Assembly (NCBI GenBank): GCA_020831525.1
Contig: JAFIGH010000008.1
Span: forward strand, 1-64,000
DNA length: 64,000 nt
Reading direction: 5' to 3'
Source of the DNA: Opitutales bacterium
GTDB taxonomy: Bacteria > Verrucomicrobiota > Verrucomicrobiia > Opitutales > Oceanipulchritudinaceae
Shown here one piece after another: positions 12,564-22,114 of this stretch. The first letter of the stretch is position 1. Every line of letters begins with the position of its first letter. The notes under the pieces were generated by a model. That model made no database searches. It was not told the DNA's origin and saw only the letters and a program-made list of their open reading frames with translations. The translations under genes and the position numbers were made by a program.

Positions 12564-13169
12564 GTGCCCGCCTCCGACGCCCCGTCCCCCGCCTTCGACG
12601 GCCTCCTCCTCGCATCCGCCTCCCCGCGCCGCCGCGAACTCCTCGCCGAGGCAGGCTACTCCTTTGCCGTGCATTCGCCCCACGTCGACGAACTCGACGA
12701 CCCGCACGGCGACCCCGTCGCCCTCGTCTTCGAAAACGCCCGCCGCAAAGCCGCCGCCGCAGCGACCGCGTTTCCGCGTGCCCGCATTCTCGCCGCCGAC
12801 ACCACCGTTGCCCTCGGCAGCCGCATCCTCAACAAGCCCGCCGGGCGCGAAGACGCCCTCCGCATGCTTCTCTCCCTCCGCGGCAAAACACACCGTGTCC
12901 ACACCGCCGTCGCCACCGCCGCGCCCGGCGCCCCGCCAAGCCTCTTCGTCGAAACCAGCGAAGTCACCTTTCACGACCTCCCGGAAGCCGAAATCGCCGC
13001 CTACGTCGACACCGCCCGGCCCTTCGACAAAGCCGGAGCCTACGGCATCCAGGATGCCAACAATCCGCTCGTCCGCGCTTACACCGGCCTTCTTTCCAAC
13101 ATCATCGGCCTGCCCGTCGAGCGCCTCGCCGCGCCCCTCGCCGCCCTCGGCATACGCCCGCAGAAGTAA
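12564..13169 (+). CDS. maf: Maf-family nucleoside triphosphate pyrophosphatase
   Basis: 201 residues from a GTG at 12564, two bases after the tolC-like stop. Upstream ATG codons in this frame lie inside the tolC-like gene. Family motifs: SASPRRREL at 18-26 and AADTTVALG (catalytic Asp79), followed by GKTHRVHTAV and DKAGAYGIQ. The family hydrolyses non-canonical nucleotides such as dTTP/UTP analogues and has been linked to septum control. Confidence 0.92.
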   Translation: MPASDAPSPAFDGLLLASASPRRRELLAEAGYSFAVHSPHVDELDDPHGDPVALVFENARRKAAAAATAFPRARILAADTTVALGSRILNKPAGREDALRMLLSLRGKTHRVHTAVATAAPGAPPSLFVETSEVTFHDLPEAEIAAYVDTARPFDKAGAYGIQDANNPLVRAYTGLLSNIIGLPVERLAAPLAALGIRPQK

Positions 13170-13224
13170 AACGCGCATCGCCCGCGAGTGCGGTGATCCT
13201 TCACCGCCTTGGAGGGCCGGAAGT

Positions 13225-14754
13225 TCAGCCGGAGACCTCACGGTCGAGGCTGCGGTATTGGATGGCCTCGAGGAGGTGGGAGGTCTCGATTTCGGCGGCG
13301 GTGTCCAAGTCGGCAATCGTGCGGGCAACCTTGAGGATGCGGTCGTAGGCGCGGGCGCTGAGGCGTAGGCGCTCCATGGCGCTCTCCAGAAGGTCGCCCT
13401 GCTGGCGCGAGACGGCGCAGTAGCTGCGGATCTCGCGCGGGCCCATGTGCGCATTGGTCTTCAATCCGGTGCCGGCAAAGCGTTCCGACTGGATATCGCG
13501 CGCGGTCTGCACACGCTCGCGGATTGGCGCGGAGGCCTCGCCGAGACGCTTGTCGCGCAGTTCTGCGACGGAAAGCGCGGGGGCTTCGACATGGAGATCG
13601 ATACGGTCGAGGAGCGGTCCGCTCACCCGCGCACGGTAGCGCCGGATCTGGCTGCCGGAGGAAAGGCTCTCAGCCCGCCCGTAACCGTCCGGGCTCGGAT
13701 TCATGGCGGCGACGAGCATGAAGCGCGCCGGGAGAGTGACGCGTCCGGCGCTGCGCGAAATCGTCACGTCGCCGTCCTCCATGGGCTGGCGCAGCACCTC
13801 CAGCGTGCTCCGGCGGAACTCCGGCAATTCGTCGAGAAAGAGGACTCCGTTGTGCGCGAGAGAAATCTCCCCCGGTCCCGGAACGGCACCGCCGCCGATG
13901 AGGCCGACATCGGAGATGGTGTGGTGCGGGCTGCGGAACGGCCGCCCGAGAGAAAGCGAGCCGCTCTGCACCGTCTGGCCGCTTGCCGAGTAGACGCTGA
14001 GGATCTCCAGATACTCGTCCGGACGCAAGCGAGGCATGATCGAAGGTATGCGCTTCGCAATCATGCTCTTGCCGGATCCCGGCGGTCCGATAAGCAGCAG
14101 ATTATGGCCGCCGGCGACCGCGACTTCGACGGCCCGCCGCACGGCGTGCTGCCCCTTCACTTCGGCGAAATCCGCCACCGTGTCGACCACCTCCTCGAGG
14201 AGCGCTTCCGGCAATCCGCTGCGCAGGGGCTCGATGAACCACTCCCCTTTGAGGAAACGTACGGCCTCGTCGAGCGAGGCGACGCGGAAGACGTCGACGT
14301 CTTCGACCAGCGCGGCCTCCTCGGCGGTCTGCGGCGGCACGATAATGCCCCGCTTCCCTTGGTCGCGCGCGAGGCGCGCCAGCGCCAGTCCGCCGCGAAC
14401 CGGACGCGTCTCACCCCCGAGGCTCAACTCGCCCGCAACGAGGTAGTCCGGCAATCCAGGCAGGCCGTCCTGCAGGCTCGCGCTGACAAGGGCGAGGGCA
14501 ATCGGAAGATCGTAGAGCGGACCCTCTTTGCGCAGATGCCCCGGAGCAAGATTGATCGTTGTGCGGTCGTAGGGCGTCTTATACCCCGAGTTGGCGAGCG
14601 CGGCGAAGACCCGGTCCTTCGATTCCTTCACTGCCGCAGTGGGAAGACCGACAACGACCGTGTGCGCCTCGCCCGGCTCGCCGGTGTTCACCTCGACTTC
14701 CACGGGGACCGCGTCGATCCCCTGCAGAGCACCCGATGAAGCCATCGCCAACAT
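13225..14754 (-). CDS. comM: YifB/ComM-family Mg-chelatase-like AAA+ ATPase
   Basis: 509 residues from the ATG at 14754. A GTG two codons earlier is possible, but [15 protein letters not shown] aligns with the usual start. An N-terminal Lon-protease-like fold is followed by the Mg-chelatase AAA+ core with GPPGSGKS at 223-230, and then a C-terminal domain ([20 protein letters not shown]). ComM is a hexameric helicase that promotes branch migration during natural transformation. A comF homologue lies about 7 kb away. The gene is convergent with maf. Confidence 0.93.
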   Translation of the reverse strand: MLAMASSGALQGIDAVPVEVEVNTGEPGEAHTVVVGLPTAAVKESKDRVFAALANSGYKTPYDRTTINLAPGHLRKEGPLYDLPIALALVSASLQDGLPGLPDYLVAGELSLGGETRPVRGGLALARLARDQGKRGIIVPPQTAEEAALVEDVDVFRVASLDEAVRFLKGEWFIEPLRSGLPEALLEEVVDTVADFAEVKGQHAVRRAVEVAVAGGHNLLLIGPPGSGKSMIAKRIPSIMPRLRPDEYLEILSVYSASGQTVQSGSLSLGRPFRSPHHTISDVGLIGGGAVPGPGEISLAHNGVLFLDELPEFRRSTLEVLRQPMEDGDVTISRSAGRVTLPARFMLVAAMNPSPDGYGRAESLSSGSQIRRYRARVSGPLLDRIDLHVEAPALSVAELRDKRLGEASAPIRERVQTARDIQSERFAGTGLKTNAHMGPREIRSYCAVSRQQGDLLESAMERLRLSARAYDRILKVARTIADLDTAAEIETSHLLEAIQYRSLDREVSG

Positions 14755-14866
14755 ACACACAAACCGTAAAACCCACCGAAGCCAAGTCCAGCGCGAATCA
14801 CCGTTTGCGGATTACCCTTGTCCCGGCCCGCCATCCCGTTACGACACACCCCTTACGAAACGCTCC

Positions 14867-15721
14867 ATGAAATACCAGACCTTGAATTACCTCTTCGGCG
14901 CATGCGCCTTTCTCGCAGCCACCGCCGTGTGCCACGGCCAGCGGCAACTCTTCATCGTGGACGATGAGGAAATCCGTATCGTCCGCTCGGTGACGGAGAC
15001 GCACTTTGAATACCTCGCCGAGGGCGGCGGCACGGAACGCCAGCCCTTTAATGAAGCGCAGACGATCCTCGCGCCCGCCGCGACTTATGTGCCCGGCTAC
15101 ATCCGCATCGAGGACGGGACCCTGCGCGAGGACGACACGGAGGCGGACAGCGGAATAATCCGCCTCGACTACACCGCCCGCCTCGTCGCCAACCGAGCCG
15201 TCCGCAATGTTTTCCTGCTCGTCGTCGTCGCGGGCGACGCGGAGGAGGACGTGCAAGTCTTCGGTCGCCCGGTGGGCGATCTCGAGCGCAACACCCCGCG
15301 CGAGGTGGAGTTCGTCATCAAACTGCCCGAGGACATCGGGGATGTCGCGATGGACGCCTTCTTTCTCTCCAACGGCATCGAAATCCGCACAGGCGACGAC
15401 CGCTTTCCGCGCTCCAGCCCCTACGACCGCTACCTGCGCGATGTCGCCCGCGGCACGCCGGAAGACGGGCCCGTCCGCGTTATGCGCAGCCACCAGCCCG
15501 CCACCGTGCGCGACTCCCTCGATATGCGGGTAAATGGAAAGGTGACTCTCCAAGTGCGGGTCGACGCCCAAGGCTACGTGAGCGAGGCCAGTGCCCTCGA
15601 ATTCGACGACTGGCGCCTCGTCGAAAGCGTCATGCGCGTGATTCCGCTTTGGCAATTCAAGCCGCGCATCGAGGACGGCGAGCCCCTGCCCGGCACCGCC
15701 CGCCTGCCCTTCGTTTTTTGA
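14867..15721 (+). CDS. Secreted protein with a TonB-like C-terminal domain
   Basis: 284 residues from the ATG at 14867, with an N-terminal signal (NYLFGACAFLAATAVCHG). The last 70 residues (VNGKVTLQVRVDAQGYVSEA, then WQFKPRIEDGEPLPG) match the TonB C-terminal/energy-transducer fold, including the WQFKP motif. The middle (residues 70-190) is beta-rich and unrecognised. No proline-rich spacer or true membrane anchor is seen, so it is probably a periplasmic TonB_C-like protein rather than a working TonB. Confidence 0.72.
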   Translation: MKYQTLNYLFGACAFLAATAVCHGQRQLFIVDDEEIRIVRSVTETHFEYLAEGGGTERQPFNEAQTILAPAATYVPGYIRIEDGTLREDDTEADSGIIRLDYTARLVANRAVRNVFLLVVVAGDAEEDVQVFGRPVGDLERNTPREVEFVIKLPEDIGDVAMDAFFLSNGIEIRTGDDRFPRSSPYDRYLRDVARGTPEDGPVRVMRSHQPATVRDSLDMRVNGKVTLQVRVDAQGYVSEASALEFDDWRLVESVMRVIPLWQFKPRIEDGEPLPGTARLPFVF

Positions 15722-15737
15722 CGGGCGCCGTTCCACC

Positions 15738-16676
15738 CTACCCGCGCGGCTCCGCTTCTTCGTCCGGCTCTTCCTCCGGTTCGGCCCCGACCGTTTTCGC
15801 TTCCACCGGCACCGGTTCTTTCTCTCCGGAGACCAAGCGGATGGGAAACGGCTCGGTGGCGGCGCCAGTGTAGAGTGTTCTGTGCGGAAACGGAATCTCA
15901 ATCCCCTTTTGGTCAAAGGCATCCTTGACCTCCTGCATAATGGAATTGCGCAGGGCGAGAAAGTCCGTCCGCAGCGCCCACACGGCGAAGAGGAACTCCA
16001 GCCCGGAATCCCCGTACTTCATGAAAATGATAAGCGGCGCCGGCTCGTCGAGACAGTGGGGATTGCGGTCCGCCACGTCCTTCAACACGTCGCGCACGAC
16101 CGCGACATCCTCCTTGTAGGCGACCGAGACGTTGATATCGAGCCGCCGGATGGGAAAGCGGGTGTTATTGATAAACTCGCGCTGAATGAGCAGCGAACTC
16201 GGGATGCGGACAAAGCGGTTGTCGAAGAGGCGCACCTTTACCGACATAAGGTCGATGGAGAGGACGATACCCGTTGTGTCACCGACGGTAATGACATCGC
16301 CGATGGCAAACGGCTTTTCCGTGATCAGAAAAAGACCGCTGATAAAGTTGGAGAGCGTCGTCTGCGCGGCGAATCCGATCGCGATCCCCATGATTCCGGC
16401 CGCACCGAGCAGCGGGGTCAGTTTGAACCCGAGATCGGTGAGCACCATGATGAAGATCAGCACCGACCCTCCGTAGGTGATTGCCTTGCGCACCATTTGC
16501 CCCAGATGCGCCGTGTAGCGCTTTTCCATGAAGCGACCGGCATAGCGCGCCCCCATCCACAGCAGAGGCAGCACCACAAAGAGAAGAAACACCACGCGGA
16601 AAATGGACTCCACCCGCCCCGGTGTGACCCACTCCGGGTCTGTATTGGCAAAAATCGGATACAGTGTGTTGATCAT
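15738..16676 (-). CDS. mscS: MscS-family small-conductance mechanosensitive channel
   Basis: 312 residues. Three hydrophobic helices; the pore-lining one is rich in Gly/Ala (PLLGAAGIMGIAIGFAAQT). The MscS beta domain follows (SGLFLITEKPFAIGDVI), then the C-terminal alpha/beta domain. An extra acidic, Pro-rich tail of about 30 residues (PEEEPDEEAEPRG) ends the protein. It opens under membrane tension to release solutes on hypo-osmotic shock. Sixteen bp separate it from the upstream DUF432-like gene on the same strand. Confidence 0.93.
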   Translation of the reverse strand: MINTLYPIFANTDPEWVTPGRVESIFRVVFLLFVVLPLLWMGARYAGRFMEKRYTAHLGQMVRKAITYGGSVLIFIMVLTDLGFKLTPLLGAAGIMGIAIGFAAQTTLSNFISGLFLITEKPFAIGDVITVGDTTGIVLSIDLMSVKVRLFDNRFVRIPSSLLIQREFINNTRFPIRRLDINVSVAYKEDVAVVRDVLKDVADRNPHCLDEPAPLIIFMKYGDSGLEFLFAVWALRTDFLALRNSIMQEVKDAFDQKGIEIPFPHRTLYTGAATEPFPIRLVSGEKEPVPVEAKTVGAEPEEEPDEEAEPRG

Positions 16677-16692
16677 GGCAATTCCTTGAATC

Positions 16693-17499
16693 CTAGATCT
16701 GCGCGAACATGCGGAAGCCGCTCAGCCCCCGGCGCAGGAAGCTCTTCTTGACGGGATCGCGCGGTTCGGAAAGCTGCCGGCTTATCTTCTCAAACGAGGG
16801 CGGCTCCTGTGCAAACTGCACGTGCAGTTCCTCCTTTTCCGCGCGGTGGGTCACCTCAACGGCGTTGGCCCACAGGAAAAACTCGCCGCTGTAGCACCCG
16901 AGGTGTTTCGACTGCACGCAGATCCGCTGTAAATCGAGGCTCTTCTCGCTGCGGTTCACGACCGTCACCGGACAGATCGCACGCCACTTCCGGCGTGTCA
17001 CCGTTTCGAGACGATGCTTTGCCGTCGTCTTAAGGGCATAGCAGAGTTCGCCCCCCGTCGTGTCCCCGAACCATGTATTCGACAGCACCGCGGTCATAAT
17101 CTCGGTCACCTGCAAGGCATCGTCCGCCGCAGCGCCCATAAGCTCCACCCGGATCATGATGGGAATGCTCACAAAAAACTGCGACTTCTGCCCGTTGAGC
17201 ACCTTCAGTGCGTTTTCCGGGCGCACGACAATCGAGCGGTCCGGCAGCATCGGGACGGCGCGCACCCGCTCAAGGGGCCCGTCGTAAGTGAACCGCTCGC
17301 TGGCTTTCACATCGTCCGGCGGCGGCGCAGAGTCGACCAGACAGATAATCTCCTCCGCCGCTTCACGGCGCGTATGAAGAATCAGGTCCGTGTCCGCCCG
17401 CCGCAGCCAAAACTCCAGTGGACCGAAGCGGCAATGAAACGTTCCGCCCTCCGGCAGAGGGCGCGGCTCCCACAATTCGTCAGAAATCAGTTCACTCAT
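16693..17499 (-). CDS. DUF432-like protein, partner of MscS
   Basis: 268 residues, soluble, no signal peptide. It is beta-rich in the N-terminal half and has RFGPLEFWLRR and the segment PENALKVLNGQKSQFFVSIPI, with TWFGDTTGGELCYALKT in the middle. I recall DUF432 proteins encoded next to MscS channels with a similar pattern, but the assignment is from memory and tentative. It is transcribed first, 16 bp before mscS, so a cytosolic accessory role for the channel is a reasonable inference. Confidence 0.5.
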   Translation of the reverse strand: MSELISDELWEPRPLPEGGTFHCRFGPLEFWLRRADTDLILHTRREAAEEIICLVDSAPPPDDVKASERFTYDGPLERVRAVPMLPDRSIVVRPENALKVLNGQKSQFFVSIPIMIRVELMGAAADDALQVTEIMTAVLSNTWFGDTTGGELCYALKTTAKHRLETVTRRKWRAICPVTVVNRSEKSLDLQRICVQSKHLGCYSGEFFLWANAVEVTHRAEKEELHVQFAQEPPSFEKISRQLSEPRDPVKKSFLRRGLSGFRMFAQI

Positions 17500-17625
17500 G
17501 GTGGCTCACTCCTTCGAAGCGTGCCCACGTCGTCGGGCCGCGCAACCGGAAAACAGAAAACGCGGAAATTCCGCTTTGCGGTTGCCCGCCTCCGAATGCG
17601 CGCCTCTGATCACCGCTTTGCCGTT

Positions 17626-18468
17626 ATGAACTGGATCCTACGCAACGAAGGCATCGTCCCCCGCGCCCAAGCGCGCGTCGACATCGACGACCGCGGCCAC
17701 CAGTTCGGCGACGGCATCTACGAAGTCATCCGCGTCTACGGCGGCACCGCCTTCCTCATGCAGCCGCACCTCGACCGCCTGCGGCGCAGCGCCCGCGAAA
17801 TCGGTATGGTCCTGCCGTGGAACGACGACGCCCTCGCCGCCCGCGGCGAAGAACTCATGGCGCGCGAATCCATGAGCGACGGCATTCTCTATTTCCAGGT
17901 CACGCGCGGGGTCTGCCCGCGCCTCCAGGTTTTCCCGCCCGAAGACGTCACCCCGCAGATCACCGCTTACGCCCGCCCCATGCCGCGCCCGTGCGGGGAA
18001 GCCGACGAGGGACTGCACGCACACCTCGTCCCCGACATCCGCTGGCTCCGCTGCGACATCAAGAGCATCAACCTGCTCCCCAACATGCTCGCCCGCCAGA
18101 AGGCGAAAGAACACGGTTGCGCGGAGGCCCTCCAGCACCGCGACGGAATCGTCACTGAAGGTGCGTTTTCCAATGCCTACATCGTCGCGGGCGGCACCGT
18201 CCACACCCACCCCGCCGACAACCGTATCCTCGCCGGCATCACACGGGTGCACATCCTCGGTCTCTGCGCCGCCGCCGGCATCCCGGTCAGAGAAGAACCG
18301 TTCCGCGTCGAAGACCTGCGCGGGGCCGATGAGATCTTCATCTCCAGCACGGCGAGCGAAGTCGCCCCCGTCATCCGCCTCGACGGTCAGCCCGTCGCCG
18401 CCGGCAAACCCGGCCCCCTCACACGCCGCCTCCAGGCCGCCTTCAGAGAAACGCTTCCCGCAGACTGA
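17626..18468 (+). CDS. dat: D-amino-acid (D-alanine) aminotransferase, PLP fold type IV
   Basis: 280 residues from the ATG at 17626. The PLP lysine is Lys146 in CDIKSINLLPN and the conserved Glu178 is in TEGAFSNAY. ITRVHILGLCAAAGIPV and STASEVAPVIRLDG follow the Bacillus D-AAT pattern closely; so do HRDG and TRGV. The enzyme interconverts D-alanine, 2-oxoglutarate, pyruvate and D-glutamate, supplying D-Glu/D-Ala for peptidoglycan. A branched-chain aminotransferase is the main alternative but fits less well. Confidence 0.88.
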   Translation: MNWILRNEGIVPRAQARVDIDDRGHQFGDGIYEVIRVYGGTAFLMQPHLDRLRRSAREIGMVLPWNDDALAARGEELMARESMSDGILYFQVTRGVCPRLQVFPPEDVTPQITAYARPMPRPCGEADEGLHAHLVPDIRWLRCDIKSINLLPNMLARQKAKEHGCAEALQHRDGIVTEGAFSNAYIVAGGTVHTHPADNRILAGITRVHILGLCAAAGIPVREEPFRVEDLRGADEIFISSTASEVAPVIRLDGQPVAAGKPGPLTRRLQAAFRETLPAD

Positions 18469-18517
18469 TAAGGCGGGAGTGAAGTCGCGTTGTCTTGTGT
18501 ATTTCTCCGGAAATGAA

Positions 18518-18535
18518 ACGTATGTAATAATACGT
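18518..18535. terminator. Hairpin between convergent genes (possible bidirectional stop)
   Basis: ACGTAT and ATACGT arms flank a 6-nt loop in the 149-bp gap between the transaminase gene and the pilin-like gene. AT-rich sequence surrounds it, but there is no clear T-tract on either side. Confidence 0.35.
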
Positions 18536-18617
18536 CGGATGCAACGAGACAAGTCCTCGGACAATCGTCAAACGGATCGACCGCAATTGACCCCGTTAAG
18601 GTGGCATGATCAATAGC

Positions 18618-19076
18618 TCAACCGCCGATCTGGCGGAGGAGACGGCGGCGGCGCTCGGAGTCTTCCGCGCTGGCGCGGAGGTTGTCGCGTTCGAGGGCGG
18701 TGGCCTCGTAGCCCACGGAGGGACCGTTGGGAAGGGAAACAGCGATGCTTAGGTCGCCCTCGCCGATACGCATGCGGGTGTAGTCCTCGCCGTAGACGCT
18801 GATGAGGCGCGGCAGGTAGCGACCGGGACCGACAAGGTCGTCGTAGCGGGTTTCCTCCGCACCGGTATCGACAAAATAGATCTGAGCGGCGACGAAGAGG
18901 GACTCGAGGTTGGCTTCGACCGGCCCCATGCGGAAAGTTTGCTCGCGGCCGGTGGATTCGGCGCGCATGACGTGATAGACGCCGTAGCCGAATGCGGCGA
19001 GCAGAAGCAGGACAACAATGTACCCGCTGGCTCCTTCTTTCCGGAACTGCTGTGGTATGCGCGAAGGGCGGCCCAT
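18618..19076 (-). CDS. Membrane-anchored protein with a type IV pilin-like periplasmic domain
   Basis: 152 residues. A single membrane helix (residues 18-37, GYIVVLLLLAAFGYGVYHVM) is followed by a domain reminiscent of verrucomicrobial pseudopilins: LESLFVAAQIYFVDTG, then YDDLVGPGRYLPRLISVYGEDYT. A prepilin peptidase motif (G-F-[TS]-L-[IV]-E) is absent, so it would be a fixed membrane protein rather than a fibre subunit. It starts 5 bp after the folC stop, hence the same operon. Function unknown. Confidence 0.65.
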   Translation of the reverse strand: MGRPSRIPQQFRKEGASGYIVVLLLLAAFGYGVYHVMRAESTGREQTFRMGPVEANLESLFVAAQIYFVDTGAEETRYDDLVGPGRYLPRLISVYGEDYTRMRIGEGDLSIAVSLPNGPSVGYEATALERDNLRASAEDSERRRRLLRQIGG

Positions 19077-19081
19077 GGCGG

Positions 19082-20377
19082 TCAGTCCTGCAAAACGTGT
19101 TCGGCGACGGGGATCTCATGGAAGACGGCCTCCATGATCTCTCCAATAAGATAAATCGAACCTGTGGCCACAATGGTGTCGCCCGGCCCGCCCGCCGCGC
19201 ACTCCCCGACGGCGGGAAAGATCCCGCGCACGGCCGAGCGTCGCACCGGACCGGCGAAGCCGGGCGGTATCGCAGCCTCCATCTCCTCAAAGGCGGAGGC
19301 GCGCGCCTGCCGCGGACGCACGAGAACGATCTCCCGCGCGAACTCCGCCACGACAGGGAAAAGCCCGCGCGCCCGTCGTTCACCGAGTACCCCCGCGGCC
19401 ACTACCGGGCGGCGGCCCGTCTCCTCGACAAGGCGGCGGAGATTCCGCTCCAGTTGGATCGCACCCTCGGGGTTGTGCGTGGCATCGAGGATGAGCGTGC
19501 GGTCATGGAGGGCGTAGCGATCCCAGCGCCCCGCCCAGCGCACCGCGCGCAGGGCCTCCTTTGCGCCTGCCTCGGTGAGCCCGTGGCGGTCGGCGAGAAG
19601 CCGGGCCGCGAGCATTGCAACAGCGGCGTTGCGGCGCTGGAACTCGCCGGCGAGCGAGGTCTCCGGATAACGCGCAGGATCGTCGCCGAATGCCTCCCGG
19701 ATGCTGTGCACGGCGCAGCCACGCTCCGCCGCGATTTCCCGGATGACGGCTTCGGCGGCGGGACACAACTCACCGAGGACCACGGGCTTACCGGGCTTGA
19801 GGATACCCGCTTTTTCCCGGGCGATGACTTCCACGGAGTCACCGAGGATCTCAGTGTGGTCAAGGCTGATGGAGGTAATGACGCTCACTTCGGGGTTAAC
19901 GACGTTCGTCGAGTCAAGACGACCGCCGAGACCCGTCTCGATAATACCGATGTCGACGGCGGACTCGGCGAACTTCAGAAATGCCATTCCCGTCATGAAT
20001 TCAAAGAAGGTCGGGTGTAGGTCGGGGTCGTGCCTGGCGATCTCCGCCGCCACGGCGCTGAGGCGGCGCGTGTAGCCGACAATCTCGTCATGACCGAGAA
20101 TCCGCCGGTCGACTTGGATGCGCTCCCCTTGGTGGACGAGATGCGGCGACGTGAATAGACCCGTGCGCCGGCCGTGGTGGCGGAAAATCGCTTCGAGCAT
20201 CGCGCAGGCGGACCCCTTGCCATTGGTCCCCGCCACGTGGATGAGCGGGAACCGTTGCTCCGGGTGGCCCAGTGCATCCGAGAATACGCGCATTCGTTCG
20301 ATACCGTATTTCGCGCCGGTATTCTTGAGGCCGTAGAGCCAGTCCTTGACGGCAGCGTATGTCGACAAATCGGGCAT
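19082..20377 (-). CDS. folC: Bifunctional folylpolyglutamate/dihydrofolate synthase
   Basis: 431 residues. The Mur-ligase family P-loop is GTNGKGS at 50-56. [14 protein letters not shown] is the folate-binding segment, and [14 protein letters not shown] and [20 protein letters not shown] are the conserved central motifs. The protein adds glutamate to dihydropteroate and to tetrahydrofolates in the cytosol. The accD-folC gene order occurs in many bacteria; accD starts the group 48 bp upstream. Confidence 0.95.
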   Translation of the reverse strand: MPDLSTYAAVKDWLYGLKNTGAKYGIERMRVFSDALGHPEQRFPLIHVAGTNGKGSACAMLEAIFRHHGRRTGLFTSPHLVHQGERIQVDRRILGHDEIVGYTRRLSAVAAEIARHDPDLHPTFFEFMTGMAFLKFAESAVDIGIIETGLGGRLDSTNVVNPEVSVITSISLDHTEILGDSVEVIAREKAGILKPGKPVVLGELCPAAEAVIREIAAERGCAVHSIREAFGDDPARYPETSLAGEFQRRNAAVAMLAARLLADRHGLTEAGAKEALRAVRWAGRWDRYALHDRTLILDATHNPEGAIQLERNLRRLVEETGRRPVVAAGVLGERRARGLFPVVAEFAREIVLVRPRQARASAFEEMEAAIPPGFAGPVRRSAVRGIFPAVGECAAGGPGDTIVATGSIYLIGEIMEAVFHEIPVAEHVLQD

Positions 20378-20425
20378 GGAAGGGGAGCGTGCGTCTTCCC
20401 TCGGCGGCGGACACGGGCAAATCCG

Positions 20426-21313
20426 TCAGCCCGCGGCCGCGACGGTCCCCTCCCCCGCCTCCGGCAGTCCCCGCCCGGCAAACGCGCGCAGATACAGAAT
20501 GATCCGCCGCCGCAACTGGCGCCGGTCGACGATCTGGTCGATGAGTCCGCGGTCGAGAAGAAACTCCGCCCGCTGGAAGCCCGGCGGCAGCTCTTGGTTG
20601 GTCCCTTCCTTGATGACGCGCGGGCCCGCAAAGCAGATGAGGGCTTCCGGCTCCGCCAGAATAACGTCGCCGAGGGTCGCGAAACTGGCCGTCACGCCGC
20701 CCGTCGTCGGGTTCGTAAGCACGGAAATAAAGGGAAGGCCCTTGCGGTCGAGCCGTGCAAGGGCGGCGCTCGTCTTTGCCATTTGCATCAGGCTGTAGAT
20801 ACCTTCCTGCATGCGCGCTCCGCCGGACGCCGACACAATTATGAGCGGAGTGCCCTCCGCCGTCGCCCGTTCCGCCGCGCGGGCGATCTTCTCGCCCACC
20901 ACGCTGCCCATGGACGCCCCGCCGAAACGGAAGTCCATGACTGCGAGCGAAACCTCCATGCCGTCCATCTTGCCCGCGCCGCTCACGACAGCGTCCTTCA
21001 GGCCCGTCTTCGCCTTGTATCCTTCAAGACGCTCGGCATAGGGTTTGATGTCCTTGAACTTGAGGACATCGACCGACTCAAGGCTGGCGTCCATCTCCTC
21101 CCACGTCCCTGCGTCGATGAGCGAAGCCACCCGGCGCGGAGCGTCGAGCGGAAAGTGGTAGCCGCTCGTCGGCACCACCATCAGGTTTTTCTCCAGCTCG
21201 CGCGTATAGATCAGCTCACCCGTCTTGGGACACTTCGTGTAGAGGTCCTTGGGGATGTCCTTTTTGCGCGGCGCGGTGACCGTCGAGTATCTGGGTTTTG
21301 AGAAGAAACGCAT
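20426..21313 (-). CDS. accD: Acetyl-CoA carboxylase carboxyltransferase subunit beta, degenerate zinc finger
   Basis: 295 residues. The crotonase-like carboxyltransferase core is intact ([41 protein letters not shown]). The N-terminal CxxC...CxxC zinc ribbon is not: only Cys28 remains ([10 protein letters not shown]), while positions 31, 47 and 50 are Thr, Val and Ser (VVPTSGYHF). The enzyme transfers carboxyl from biotin to acetyl-CoA with AccA in the first step of fatty-acid synthesis; accA is not in the window. Confidence 0.94.
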   Translation of the reverse strand: MRFFSKPRYSTVTAPRKKDIPKDLYTKCPKTGELIYTRELEKNLMVVPTSGYHFPLDAPRRVASLIDAGTWEEMDASLESVDVLKFKDIKPYAERLEGYKAKTGLKDAVVSGAGKMDGMEVSLAVMDFRFGGASMGSVVGEKIARAAERATAEGTPLIIVSASGGARMQEGIYSLMQMAKTSAALARLDRKGLPFISVLTNPTTGGVTASFATLGDVILAEPEALICFAGPRVIKEGTNQELPPGFQRAEFLLDRGLIDQIVDRRQLRRRIILYLRAFAGRGLPEAGEGTVAAAG

Positions 21314-21361
21314 CGTATGGTGTTCTGCATGAGCGTGGCCGCACGCCGCCGTCCCTCCGGT

Positions 21362-22114
21362 TCAACCATGCGCCAGCGCAAGGACGCGCACAGAGCCCGC
21401 GCCGCCGTCAAGGAGCGCGCGCGCGCAGGCGTCGAGGGTGGAACCGGTTGTATAGACGTCGTCGATCACAATGAAATTCTTCTTCTCACGGATAGCGTAT
21501 CCGGGCGCGATGGCAAAGGCATTTTTGACGTTGCCCGCCCGCTCCTCGCGGCGCAGCCGCGTCTGCGAATCCGTGTCGCGCGTGCGCACGAGGGCGTCCT
21601 CCACCGCCGCACCCTCCGCGGTCGCCGCGAATAGCTCCGCGAGAACGCGGCTCTGGTTGAATCCACGCTCCCGTTCCTTGCGCGGGTGCAGCGGTACGGG
21701 GACAAGTACGGCGTCCCCGATGTACACCTCCAGATCCGCGAACCGGCGGATTAGACGGGCGAGGTCATTGCGCAGAAACAGGCCGCGGCGGTACTTCAAC
21801 TCGATGATGAGACGCCCGCCCAGTCCGCGGTGCAGCAACAATGCCCGACCCCGCTCGAAGACCGGGCGCAGTTCGCGGCAGTTCGGGCACACCCGGTCCG
21901 CCGTTGACATTCCGAGGTATGGGTAGCCGCAGGCCCGGCAATAGGCCCCGTCGATAAAGTAAAGATCCGCCCGGCAGGGTGCGCACATAAAGGCATATAC
22001 CTCATCCTCCACCGGACCACCGCAACCCACGCAATGCCGCGGGAAGACGAGATCGAGCCCCGCCCGCGCCGCCTCAACCGCCCGCGCTTTCCACGTTTCG
22101 ACGATAGAACCCAT
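21362..22114 (-). CDS. comF: ComF-family phosphoribosyltransferase-like protein
   Basis: 250 residues from the ATG at 22114; an ATG at 22129 is possible. Either start overlaps the upstream CPBP gene by 41-56 bp, so the two are probably translationally linked. Four CxxC pairs (HCVGCGG, CAPC, YCRACGYPY, CPNC) suggest two zinc sites. The PRPP loop reads IVIDDVYTTGSTLDA. ComF assists ssDNA handling during natural transformation; with ComM nearby, competence potential is plausible. Confidence 0.9.
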   Translation of the reverse strand: MGSIVETWKARAVEAARAGLDLVFPRHCVGCGGPVEDEVYAFMCAPCRADLYFIDGAYCRACGYPYLGMSTADRVCPNCRELRPVFERGRALLLHRGLGGRLIIELKYRRGLFLRNDLARLIRRFADLEVYIGDAVLVPVPLHPRKERERGFNQSRVLAELFAATAEGAAVEDALVRTRDTDSQTRLRREERAGNVKNAFAIAPGYAIREKKNFIVIDDVYTTGSTLDACARALLDGGAGSVRVLALAHG

